Shown here: in pieces, positions 23,438 through 32,754 of the stretch
Position numbering within the stretch: the first letter of the stretch is position 1
How the letters are laid out: the number at the start of each line of letters is the position of its first letter
Source: Xenopus tropicalis
Taxonomy: Eukaryota > Chordata > Amphibia > Anura > Pipidae
Direction of reading: 5' to 3'
Assembly (NCBI RefSeq): GCF_000004195.4
Contig: NC_030683.2
Location: 71,767,764 to 71,831,763, forward strand
DNA: 64,000 nt
Made by a program: the position numbers and the translations under genes
The notes under the pieces: model-generated
The model's database searches: none
Seen by the model: the letters and a program-made list of their open reading frames with translations, nothing else
What the model was told of the DNA's origin: nothing

Positions 23438-23789
23438 CATAACTCACCACCATGCAGTTTTAAAACTGGTATGGATGTACAACACACCAGATTTCGTTAC
23501 AATGCATGCTAAAGTGCACAAAAGAAGATGAGTCCAGAGACTGTAAAAGCACGCCAGCGCTCTGGGGGACCCCAGAGGCCCAGATGTCATCCCTGCAGAG
23601 GGCTCCACTGATCCTCCAGTATTCCTCTCTCAACACACTGCAGGTAAGTTTAATTTATACGCGTTTGGGGAAGGAAGACAAACAGGTGGGGGGGGCCCTG
23701 TGGGGAGGTGTGTGAAGGCCACTGCGGGGGCCATTGGGGGGTTCAGGAGCTCCTGAGGCAGAAGCCCCGGTGGGCCCCGCACCCCCCAG
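23438..23789. other. Unassigned, probably edge of the Gypsy remnant
   Basis: C/G-rich around 23570-23780 with no clear motif. It lies just downstream, in the sense of the minus-strand Gypsy frame, of the protease region and could be decayed pol or another insertion. Confidence 0.35.
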
Positions 23790-24390
23790 TCAGACCCTAG
23801 ATCAATGGTAGGGCCTGTGAGGAGGAAGAGTCTCAGCGTTCTTCTTCTCAAATACACTAGAAAATTTGTGTAGCATTTAGGCAGAAAAGAAGAATCTTGA
23901 GTAATAGATGAGACAAGCACATACTCGAGTGAAGGAATGACAGAAGGAGCTCCAAGCCTTGAGTTGACTGGAACCCAATCAATAGCAGGATTATATTGAT
24001 TTAGCCAAGGTAAACTGAGAATGACTGGAGTGGCAGGACACTTGATGATCAAGAAGGAAATTTCTTCGGAGTGTAATCATTCCAATTGGAACAGCAATTG
24101 CACAGTGGCAGAGGTTAAGAGACCAGAAGATACTGGCCTATCGTCAGCAGCTTGGGAGAGTGGTATCTTGAGAGAGACTGAAGGAAACCCACAGACCTTA
24201 GCAAAAAAAAAAAATTTAATTTCCTGCTGTTCCAGAATCCAGAAATGCCTGACATGGAAAGGACACTGTGGCCTGAACAGACATTTTTGTTTTTCTGGCA
24301 TTGAAACTAAGGGAGACTCCCTACTCCTTGGCAGAAGTGTTTACCTGGCGTTTAGGTCTCACAGCGAGGTGACTACTCTACCCACATTAT
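23790..24390 (-). pseudogene. Gypsy retrotransposon zinc knuckle and protease remnant
   Basis: On the minus strand, around 24340-24390, one frame reads CL-stop-CG-stop-SSHLAV, a decayed CCHC zinc knuckle. The next segment (24301 to 24077) and the frame 24052 to 23630 continue into the aspartic protease/reverse transcriptase linker, recognised by LSLPWLNQYNPAIDW, a signature of Ty3/Gypsy pol. Frames change at least twice. The reverse transcriptase core itself is not found in the window, so the element is truncated at this end. Gag cleavage and RNA packaging were the family roles of these parts. Confidence 0.75.
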
Positions 24391-25332
24391 AAGCAAAGAC
24401 TGGAGGCCTTCCTGCCATTGTTTTCTCCAGAGACAGACTGGTGGCTCCTAACTGCCTGGGCTTATCAGTCTGAGTACATGGAATCGAGGGAGGCTCAGAC
24501 ACAGAGGAAAAAGGAACTACAAGCTTGTGGGTGCGGGACCTCTGTGACTGTCTCTCCTTTAATCTGGTGTCTATGTGGATGACTAGGGATACAAGTTCTT
24601 CAACCCAGAATGGCAGATCTCTAGTGGGCAGCTCATCTTTGATATCATCATTTAAACCTTGCCAGAATGCAACAACCAGGGCATCATTGTTCCAGGTCCT
24701 TGGCAGCCAGAGTATGAAAATCCATGGTGTAATCTGCAGCAGACAATGAACCCTGGGAAATCTTCATGAGGCAAACAGAAGCATTATAATCACCTATAAT
24801 ATCATGGAATCAATAATCACACAGAATGTGGTGATGAAAGCCAATGAATCATGCACAAGAGGGTTGACTCGTTCCTGCAGTGGTGATGCCCAGGCAAGAG
24901 CTTTAACATAAAGCAAGGTAATAAAATAAGCCACCTTACACTTCTCTGTGGAAAACTTCTGAGGTGAATAAGACACTCGTTCAGGAATCCTGGACAAACC
25001 TCAGGATCGCCAACATAACGGATATGCACAGGAATCATTGGCTCCAAAGACTGTGCTAGATCACAGAAGGTAATAAAATAAGCCACCTTATACTTCTCTG
25101 TGGGAAACTTCTGAGGTGAATAAGACACTGGTTCAGGAATCCTGGACAAACCTCAGGATCGCCAACACAATGGATATGTACAGGAAACATTGGCTCTGTG
25201 CCAGAGCAGGAGGAACGACCAGAGGCAGACATGGAGGTGATGGTACAGCACCAGCATGAGTACCTTGAAGGTCATCCAGGCATGAGGAAACAGCTGAAGG
25301 GTCTGACACAAATGGGCTTGCTGGATCTCATG
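24391..25332 (-). pseudogene. Gypsy gag (capsid) remnant
   Basis: Minus-strand frames carry GSLSAADYTMDFHTLAA near 24740-24695, continuing after a frame change into a degraded VAFWQGLNDDI-like segment, and upstream SPQKFSTEKCKVAYF with KALAWASPL (24960 to 24880). These are landmarks of the capsid region of Ty3/Gypsy elements of the sushi-like vertebrate type. A 152-bp tandem duplication (24915-25066, 25067-25194) repeats the FSTEKCKVAYF segment and shifts the frame. The product cannot be translated as one protein. Confidence 0.78.
24915..25194. repeat. 152-bp tandem duplication inside gag
   Basis: The segment starting AAGGTAATAAAATAAGCC at 24915 recurs at 25067 with a few differences; the second copy is slightly shorter. 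The offset is not a multiple of three, so the duplication disrupts the gag frame. Confidence 0.9.
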
Positions 25333-25922
25333 TTACATAGTTACATAGGGTTGAAAAAAGACCAGTGTCCATCAAGTTCAACCCATCCAAGTAAACCCAG
25401 CACACCCAACCCACACCTACCAATCTATACACTCACATACATAAACTATAAATACAACCACTAGTACTAACTGTAGATATTAGTATCACAATAGCCTTGG
25501 ATATTCTGATTGATCAAGAACTCATCAAGGCCCCTCTTAAAGGCATTAACAGAATCTGCCATTACCACATCACTAGGAAGGGCATTCCACAACCTCACTG
25601 CCCTCACCGTGAAAAACCACCTACGCTGCTTCAAATGGAAGCTCCTTTCCTCTAATCTAAAGGGGTGACCTCTGGTGCGTTGATTGTTTTTATGGGAAAA
25701 AAGAACATCCCCCAACTGCCTATAATCCCCTCTAATGTACTTGTACAGAGTAATCATGTCCCCTCGCAAGCGCCTCTTTTCCAGAGAAAACAACCCCAAC
25801 CTCGACAGTCTAACCTCATAGTTTAAATCTTCCATCCCCTTAACCAGTTTAGTTGCACGTCTTTGCACTTTCTCCAGCTCATTAATATCCTTCTTAAGGA
25901 CTGGAGCCCAAAACTGCACTGT
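25333..25922 (-). mobile_element. CR1-type LINE 3' end, inserted in the Gypsy element
   Basis: A 150-codon frame (25919 to 25467, minus) encodes the C-terminal end of CR1-type reverse transcriptase: [61 protein letters not shown] and FKRGLDEFL. It is intact over this stretch, so it is a fairly young, 5'-truncated copy. The 3' end lies at about 25336, in the short repeat GTTACATAGTTACATAG. Gypsy sequence appears on both sides. Confidence 0.88.
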
Positions 25923-26140
25923 TTTGTTGCTTGAGAAATGCTTCTAGAACCCACAGCAGAGGCAGCCTGAGAGACCTCCATGCTGACCCAAGCTAAACTG
26001 TTATGAACTGTAGTATAAGGAAGCTTGTAGACTGTTAGTACCAAACTTTACGGTGTAATGGTAGAGCCCTGGCTACTCTGGTTTTCACCAACAACCCTTT
26101 TGGGGCCCCAGGCTTTCTGCTGCAGAGAAGACAGGTGTCC
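25923..26140 (-). other. Gypsy leader region fragment
   Basis: Sequence between the CR1 insertion and the hAT insertion; it continues, after the hAT element, at 32265. I assign it to the 5' leader of the minus-strand Gypsy element from its position only. Confidence 0.4.
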
Positions 26141-26259
26141 TATACAAGCATGGGCGTCCACAGAAGGGGGCAAGAGGGGGCACTTGCCCCCCCCTGGAAA
26201 AGCGCATATTAAAGGGACAAAAAATTTTTTTAAATTTTTTTTTTAGTTTTAATTTACAC

Positions 26260-26583
26260 CACTGCCGCTCCCCTCTGGCATGATTAATTCTCTTTACATG
26301 TCCCAGCAGCAGGAACCGAGCGGCGCGCACCTTCCCACCCTTCCCTATACTGGCGCTTACCTCCGTGCGCCTGTATGACACGCATGCGTATTGGGCACGC
26401 CCCCCCTACGCATGCGTGTCATTGAAACACAAGGCGTCAGAAGGCGCAGAAGGCGCTTGGGTGCGGCAGCGGCAGCGGTCGGTTCGGTTGTACTGTGGCC
26501 TGTGCCTGGGCTGGCTAAGTGAGCAGGACTGCTGGCCTTGCCTGACTGGGACCTGGGATTTCGAGACACTGCTGCTGACACAG
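26260..26583 (+). promoter_or_regulatory. CpG-rich putative transposase promoter and first exon
   Basis: This part is much richer in CpG than its surroundings. Two copies of ACGCATGCGT, arranged as a 16-bp perfect inverted repeat (26375-26390, 26407-26422), resemble NRF-1 sites (consensus YGCGCAYGCGCR). At 26581 CAG followed by GTACAG is a plausible splice donor, which would join to the acceptor before the transposase ATG. Promoter function is inferred from composition and position. Confidence 0.45.
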
Positions 26584-26589
26584 GTACAG

Positions 26590-28020
26590 ATGCTGGGGGG
26601 GCAATATGAGGGGGGCTTAGCTGCTGGCACAGTACAGATAGGGGGCAATATGAGGGGGGCTTGGCTGCTGGCACAGTACAGATAGGGGGCAATATGAGGG
26701 GGGCTTGGCTGCTGGCACAGTACAGATGGGGGGCAATATGAGGGGGGCTTGGCTGCTGGCACAGGTACAGATAGGGGGCAATATGAGGGGGGCTTGGCTG
26801 CTGGCACAGGTACAGATAGGGGGCAATATGAGGGGGGCTTGGCTGCTGGCACAGTACAGATAGGGGGCAATATGAGGGGGGCTTGGCTGCTGGCACAGTA
26901 CAGATAGGGGGCAATATGAGGGGGGCTTAGCTGCTGGCACAGTACAGATAGGGGGCAATATGAGTGGGGCTTAGCTGCTGGCACAGTACAGATGGGGGGC
27001 AATATGAGGGGGGCTTGGCTGCTGGCACAGGTACAGATAGGGGGCAATATGAGGGGGGCTTGGCTGCTGGCACAGGTACAGATAGGGGGCAATATGAGGG
27101 GGGCTTAGCTGCTGGCACAGTACAGATAGGGGGCAATATGAGGGGGGCTTAGCTGCTGGCACAGTACAGATGGGGGGCAATATGAGGGGGGCTTGGCTGC
27201 TGGCACAGGTACAGATAGGGGGCAATATGAGGGGGGCTTGGCTGCTGGCACAGTACAGATAGGGGCAATATGAGGGGGGCTTGGCTGCTGGCACAGTACA
27301 GATAGGGGGCAATATGAGGGGGGCTTGGCTGCTGGCACAGTACAGATAGGGGGCAATATGAGGGGGGCTTGGCTGCTGGCACAGTACAGATAGGGGGCAA
27401 TATGAGGGGGGCTTAGCTGCTGGCACAGTACAGATAGGGGGCAATATGAGGGGGGCTTGGCTGCTGGCACAGGTACAGATGCTGGGGCCTGGGGGCGCAA
27501 TATAAGGGGGGCTTGGCTGCTGGCACAATACAGATGCTGGGGCCTGGGGGCGCAATATGAGGGGGGCTTGGCTGCTGGCACAATACAGATGCTGGGGCCT
27601 GGGGGCGCAATATGAGGGGGGCTTGGCTGCTGGCACAATACAGATGCTGGGGCCTGGGGGCGCAATATGAGGGGGGCTTGGCTGCTGGCACAATACAGAT
27701 GCTGGGGCCTGGGGGCGCAATATGAGGGGGGCTTGGCTGCTGGCACAATACAGATGCTGGGGCCTGGGGGCGCAATATGAGGGGGGCTTGGCTGCTGGCA
27801 CAGGTACAGATAGGGGGCAATATGAGGGGGGCTTGGCTGCTGGCACAGTACAGATAGGGGGCAATATGAGGGGGGCTTGGCTGCTGGCACAGGTACAGAT
27901 GCTGGGGCCTGGGGGCACAATATAAGGGGGGCTTGGCTGCTGGCACAGACAGTACAGATGCTGGGGCCTGGCTGGGGGCGCAATATGAGGGGGGCTTGGC
28001 TGCTGGCACAGTACAGATGG
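26590..28020. repeat. G-rich minisatellite within the hAT element
   Basis: About 30 tandem units of 44-46 bp (GGGGGGCTTGGCTGCTGGCA, then CAGTACAGATAGGGGGCAATATGA), changing to a 55-bp variant with GCTGGGGCCTGGGGGC between about 27475 and 27790. Each unit carries CAGGTACAG or CAGTACAG, close to the splice-donor motif just upstream. Partial units continue to about 28100. The long minus-strand open frames (up to 397 codons) encode only the repeat PSYCPLSVLCQQPSPPHIAP-like peptide and lack any gene context. Confidence 0.92.
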
Positions 28021-28795
28021 GGGGCAATATGTTGGGTGCTGGCACAAATACATGGGGGCAATATGATGGCTGTTGGCACTGGTACATGGGGGCAATTGGG
28101 GGCTTTTTTTATGTGGCATGATAATGGCAGCTACCCATTTTTTAGTTCTATCTACTTGGGCCATGGCTGGGCTTCGGGTGGGGCAATGTGACTGTGCTGT
28201 GACTGGGGGGGGGGGTTGCTGCTGTGCTGGAACTGATTAGGGTTATGTGTGCTGTGACTAGGGGGTAGGGGCTTTTGTTTTAGCACTGATAAGGGTTATG
28301 CATGCTGTGACTAGGGGTGGGGTGGTGTTTCATATGTGCTGTGATTATTTTGTTTTAAGTTTGGGCTGATGTGCTGCCTGGGCTGGGCTAGGCTTCAGAT
28401 CTCACTGTTTTGTTGCTTATCAATATGATGTTTGTGCCTTTATAATGTTGATGATGCCTCGTGGCTCTGGGTATCATTTTTATGCCTGTCCTGCTCTGTG
28501 TTGTGTCTACCATTCTGTGATGTAGATAGTGACAATTTGCAGTTGGTCTTGATTTTTTTTGTGATTTTTTCAATTATGTAAAATATCTGTATTATAGGAG
28601 CTTGATCAGGGCATTACTAATCTGCTTTAGCATTTAAATGGGCTTGCCCATGTGACAGTTCGGTACCTATGGCTATTGGTTTATGCAACATGGATTCCTG
28701 CATTATTACATCGCATCACATTACGCTGTTCAGAAAACCCCTTTCCTAAATACATTCTAATACTAATATAATACTAATACAATATACTGTATACA
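28021..28795. other. Interior of the hAT element, non-coding
   Basis: GT-rich, with loose repeats of GTGCTGTGACTAGGGG around 28180-28340, then AT-rich. Probably intronic with respect to the transposase transcript. Confidence 0.5.
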
Positions 28796-28977
28796 CAGGG
28801 GTGTAACTACAGAGGAAGCAGACTCTGCAGCTGTAGGGGGGCCCAGGGGGTATAGGGGCCCCATGAGGGCCTAATTCATATAAATTTCAATAAATATTGG
28901 TAATACTGTTCAACCTCTAGACATTTTGGTGGCCTGAAAAATAATTTGCTGTGGTGCTCTATCTAGCTATGCCCCTG
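28796..28977. mobile_element. Nested hAT miniature element (182 bp)
   Basis: Ends CAGGGGTGTAACTA and TAGCTATGCCCCTG are imperfect inverted repeats. An exact 8-bp duplication TGTATACA flanks it (28788-28795, 28978-28985). It lies in the larger hAT element, upstream of the transposase frame, so it inserted later. Confidence 0.9.
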
Positions 28978-29159
28978 TGTATACACATCCGAACATCCTT
29001 CCAGTCCAGGTATATCTGGAAAGCCACAGGTATAAACTCAACCTCCCTTTATACAGCCACTCTAGCCGCAGCCCAAATGCCAGAGTACAGCAATTTTGAT
29101 CTCATGGCATATCATACATCTCTGTATTGGGTACAGATATAATATCAATAAAAACATTT

Positions 29160-29174
29160 TTCATCTTTTGAGGA
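29160..29174 (+). promoter_or_regulatory. Putative splice acceptor and start context of transposase
   Basis: TTTTTCATCTTTTGAG ends at 29172, a pyrimidine-rich tract plus AG directly before GAATGG. It may be the 3' end of an intron of about 2.6 kb starting at 26584. The ATG at 29175 has G at +4. Both are inferred from motif only. Confidence 0.4.
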
Positions 29175-31649
29175 ATGGATATCCGACATTTCTTTAAAAA
29201 ACAGAAGCTTCAGGAATCAGAGGGAACTTCAGCAGCTTCATGTCAGGAAGCAGCAGCAGCAAAATGTTCATCTCAACAAAAAGCGGTGGCAATTGAAGTT
29301 CAGCAACAAGAATCGTTGGTACTTTCACGCCAACAACAAGCAGCAAATGTACTTCCCCTTGAACTACAAGCTGAAGTTCTTCAAGTTCCACAAACAAAAG
29401 AACTATTTCAACAAACAACTGGATCATGTCCACCTCAGTTTCCATCATCTTCACATGAGGAATCACCAAGGTCACTTGAAGGTTCAGATACCCATGAAAG
29501 TGCTGATGTTAATGACATTGGGTTATATGTTCAGTTGACATCACAACTTGCAGATGAGAGAAAACATGAGCTGTTAATGAGGGTTTTCACTCCCTCTGAG
29601 GCCTATGATTTTAAGAAGGATGCCAAAGGGCCACGCTGTTTCCGCCATGTGTGGTTAAAGCAGTATAGATGGATTTGTTATTCGCCACACCTAAAAGGAG
29701 CATTACGCAAATATTGTGTAATTTTTCCCCAGCCTGTCCATCGTGGCTTTCAAGGTGCCTTTATAACTGCTCCTTTCTTGAAGTATAGAGACTTTCACAA
29801 CAGTGCTAGAAAACACTCTTTAACTATGTGGCACAAACAAGCATATGCCGATGCAACTAATTTCATAAATGTGAGAAGTCACCCAGAACAGAGCATTGTG
29901 TGTCAAGTTAACAGTGCAGTTAAACATCAGGTTGAAGAAAACAGAAAAAAACTGTATTCAGTTCTATCAACTATAGTTTTTTGTGGAACTCATGACATTG
30001 CTCTACGAGGGAAAACAAGCACATCAGGCAATGTACAAGCCCTCTATGATTTTCGTATTGAATCAGGAGATGAGATCCTAAAAAATCATTTGAAAAATGC
30101 ACCTGTTAATGCACGTTATACATCTGTTCGTGTAGAAAATTAACTGATAGTACTCTGCGAAGACATTTTACGGGAGAGAATAATTTCTGCTGCAAACAAC
30201 TCTGTAGGTTTCTCAGTTATTGCAGATGAAAGTGCTGATATATCTGGGCATGAGCAGTTATCTCTTGGTGTAAGATTTGTAGATCTAACTATTACCCCAG
30301 TTAAAATCAGGGAAGAATTCCTTGGGTTTGCTACATTAAAGGCATTTGATGCCACATCCATTGCTAATGTCATTATGGAACAATGTATAAAGTTTGGTCT
30401 AAATATTGACAAACTATATGGTCAAGGCTATGATGGTTGCTCTACAATGGCTGGCAAGGAAGGTGGAGTACAAGCAAAAATCAAAGAAAAATACCCAAGA
30501 GCAATTTTTGTTCACTGTGCTAGTCATAAGCTGAACTTAGTAGTGAACAATCTTAATGCTGTTCCTGAGATAAGAAATGCTATTGGTAGTGTGAAGGCCA
30601 TTATCAAATTTTTCCGGGAAAGCCCAAAACGTAGATCTCTGATTCCTAATGTGCCATTACTTTGTGAAACACGTTGGACTGCAAAATATAAAAGCATCAG
30701 GGTTTTTTCAGAAAACTTTGACAGAATTTTTCAGCAACTGCGGGATCTAGTTTCTACAGCTTCTGGTAAGATATCCCAAGAAGCACATCAACTACTATGC
30801 TGCTCGAGTACTTCCACGTTTCTTTTCTGTCTTGTTATTATGGCTACTTATTCAGCAAGACTTGAGCCTTTAACTCAAGCTCTGCAGGCTGTTGAGATGG
30901 ATATAGCAAAAGCACATAGCCATGTTCAAGAGCTCATACAAATGTTTCTTAACCACAGACAACAGGCAGAAGAACATTTCAAAGACATTCTTGTAAATGT
31001 TCAAAATATTGCAGAGAGAACTGATATTGAGCTATCACTTCCAAGACGATGTGGCAGACAGAAGCATCACTCAAATGTTCCAGGCTCAACTGTTGAGGAA
31101 TACTATCGTCGTGCCATCTATGTGCCATACCTAGACTCTGTCATCGCATCACTAAAAACCCGGTTTGATTGCCACAACATAACCAATTTTAACCTTTTCT
31201 CTCTTCACCCACACCAAATGGCAAAAATAAAACAGCAAGAATTCAAAGAAAAGATCAAACAAATTACCAGCATATATAACATTGATAACTTGGATGCTGA
31301 AGCATTGACCTGGTTTGATTTGTGGTCAGGGAAAGAAAAACAAGACTTTCAAAATGGCCTTTTGGATTTATTACCATACACAGATCTAATTCCAGCTGTT
31401 CGACAAGCAATTCTGATTGCACTTACGTTACCAGTCACTACTTGCACTGTGGAAAGATCCTTCAGCTCAATGAGAAGGGTGAAAACATGGCTCAGGTCAA
31501 CAATGACTGTGAATCGTTTGTCTGGACTCTGCATGATGAGTCTTCATCGTGATATAGTGAATGAAAACAGGCCACAGTTCATACATGAAGTTGTTGACAA
31601 ATTTGCCCAAGATCACAGACGACTACAATTCCTTTTTCGTGCTAACTGA
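29175..31649 (+). pseudogene. hAT transposase, one in-frame stop codon
   Basis: A continuous 824-codon frame broken only by TAA at 30141-30143 (codon 323). Residues 1-90 are glutamine- and alanine-rich; about 155-245 resembles the TTF-type zinc finger/DUF4371 entry (FRHVWLKQYRWICYSP, ALRKYCVIF). The catalytic domain has D351 (VIADESAD), D420 (GQGYDGCSTMAG), the C448..H451 motif (HCASHKLN) and E760 (VTTCTVERSFSSM) in the C-terminal dimerisation region, so the expected acidic triad is complete. The length and lack of introns in the body fit the P52rIPK/ZMYM-like group of animal hAT transposases, which cut and paste DNA bounded by short inverted repeats. It lies 0.6 kb inside the right end of its own element. 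The stop could be a recent mutation, a sequencing error or suppressed; as read, it separates the zinc finger from the catalytic core. A start at codon 401 (M401) would lack D351. Confidence 0.9.
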
Positions 31650-31954
31650 TTATACAGTTTTTGTTCAGTAGGATTCAAGCTAAACAATCCTACTTCCATT
31701 GCAGGACTTCTTCTTCAATCCATAAGTTAACGGGTATATGTCATTTACTGTTCTACAAGTTCCCTGTCTCAGGTTTTGTGACATTTGCACTTGGTTTTGC
31801 GACATTTGCACTTTAGTTGTGATTTCAGATTCTTCAGTAATTTAATTTAATACTGATTATTTTCTCTTTTTTGCTGTTTAGAGCAAACCTGTTTTGTGCC
31901 ATGTTTAAACAGAGCACTGGCTACTATTTTATGTTATCAAGATTTATTTTTACA

Positions 31955-31960
31955 AATAAA
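31955..31960 (+). other. Polyadenylation signal of the transposase
   Basis: AATAAA about 305 bp after the stop codon, within the element and followed by T/G-rich sequence; the natural 3' end signal of the transcript. Confidence 0.6.
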
Positions 31961-32119
31961 TTATTATTTTGATCCATCTACTGTGTGTTTCTGAGTACTG
32001 AATTATGTGAATAGTAGGTAGCTGAGTAGAGCAGAGTAGTTGTAAAAGGCACTAACAGTTGTAAATGTATTCATTAATTAAAATATATTTAATTACAATT
32101 GTATATTTTTACATACAGA

Positions 32120-32147
32120 CACACGTAAGCTAGTATCATCCTGCAAA

Positions 32148-32187
<40 letters not shown>

Positions 32188-32222
32188 TATTTGTCTGTTG
32201 CAGGATGATGCTAGCTTACTTG
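32120..32222. repeat. Subterminal hairpin with poly-A and TA loop
   Basis: GTAAGCTAGTATCATCCTGCA at about 32127 is the near reverse complement of TGCAGGATGATGCTAGCTTA at about 32200. The loop is a run of A (32144-32164) followed by (TA)n (32165-32190). It sits 40 bp inside the right end, where hAT transposases often bind. Confidence 0.75.
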
Positions 32223-32264
32223 CCCCCCCTTGGAAAATTTTCTGCGGACGCCCATGTATACAAG

Positions 32265-32754
32265 GTAGATACAAGGAAAGTGGTACAAAGGCGACGGGCA
32301 TATGCAACATCAGAGTCAGGCAAGGACAGACCGGATCAATTAGAAACAGAACATGCTTAACCGAGGCATACTATTGGTAGGTACTAGTGCTTAGAGAAAC
32401 AGGGTAAGGAAACCAGCAATACATTATGTTTGGTTGGGTGTGTTTGAGATAATGTACTCACAGTACATTCTGATAGGACTCCGGCCCTATTGTTTTATAC
32501 TGAGTTTCTTTAGTGGGTGCATGGTGCATTAGTCAATCAGAAAGTAAGAGGATTTGCTCATTTGAGCCACCAGCCTGAGAAAATGGAACAAAGCTAATTT
32601 GATATCACATGTATGGCCAGATCATGTAATATCAGTCCAGGGCTGTACTTCAATCAGCTTTGTACCTTGCAGGTCAGTAGTGTATGGTCACTTTCAAACA
32701 ATCACCTGAAAAACTCCCAAACATTCTATATGATTAACTAAAATGCCCTATTTT
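32265..32754 (-). other. Continuation of the Gypsy element beyond the hAT insertion
   Basis: The sequence resumes after the second TATACAAG. In the sense of the Gypsy gag, this is upstream (leader or LTR), but no LTR boundary could be fixed. It carries no recognised motif. Confidence 0.35.

Larger units (their letters stand above)
26149..32256 (+). mobile_element. Complete hAT DNA transposon (6108 bp)
   Basis: The left end CATGGGCGTCCACAGAA and the right end TTCTGCGGACGCCCATG are inverted repeats with one mismatch. The flanks are an exact 8-bp duplication TATACAAG (26141-26148, 32257-32264), the hAT signature. In order it holds a CpG-rich 5' region (26260-26580), a minisatellite (26590-28020), a nested small hAT element (28796-28977), a long transposase frame (29175-31649), a polyadenylation signal (31955) and a subterminal hairpin (32120-32222). 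It sits inside the minus-strand Gypsy remnant, so it is younger than that element. Confidence 0.93.

Noticed and set aside
26406..28164. Long minus-strand open frames (up to 397 codons) rich in proline, cysteine and serine
   Set aside because: They are translations of the 44-55 bp minisatellite, open in several frames at once, with no start context, domain or conservation signal.
31322..31552. 76-codon frame overlapping the transposase
   Set aside because: Out-of-frame shadow of the hAT transposase.
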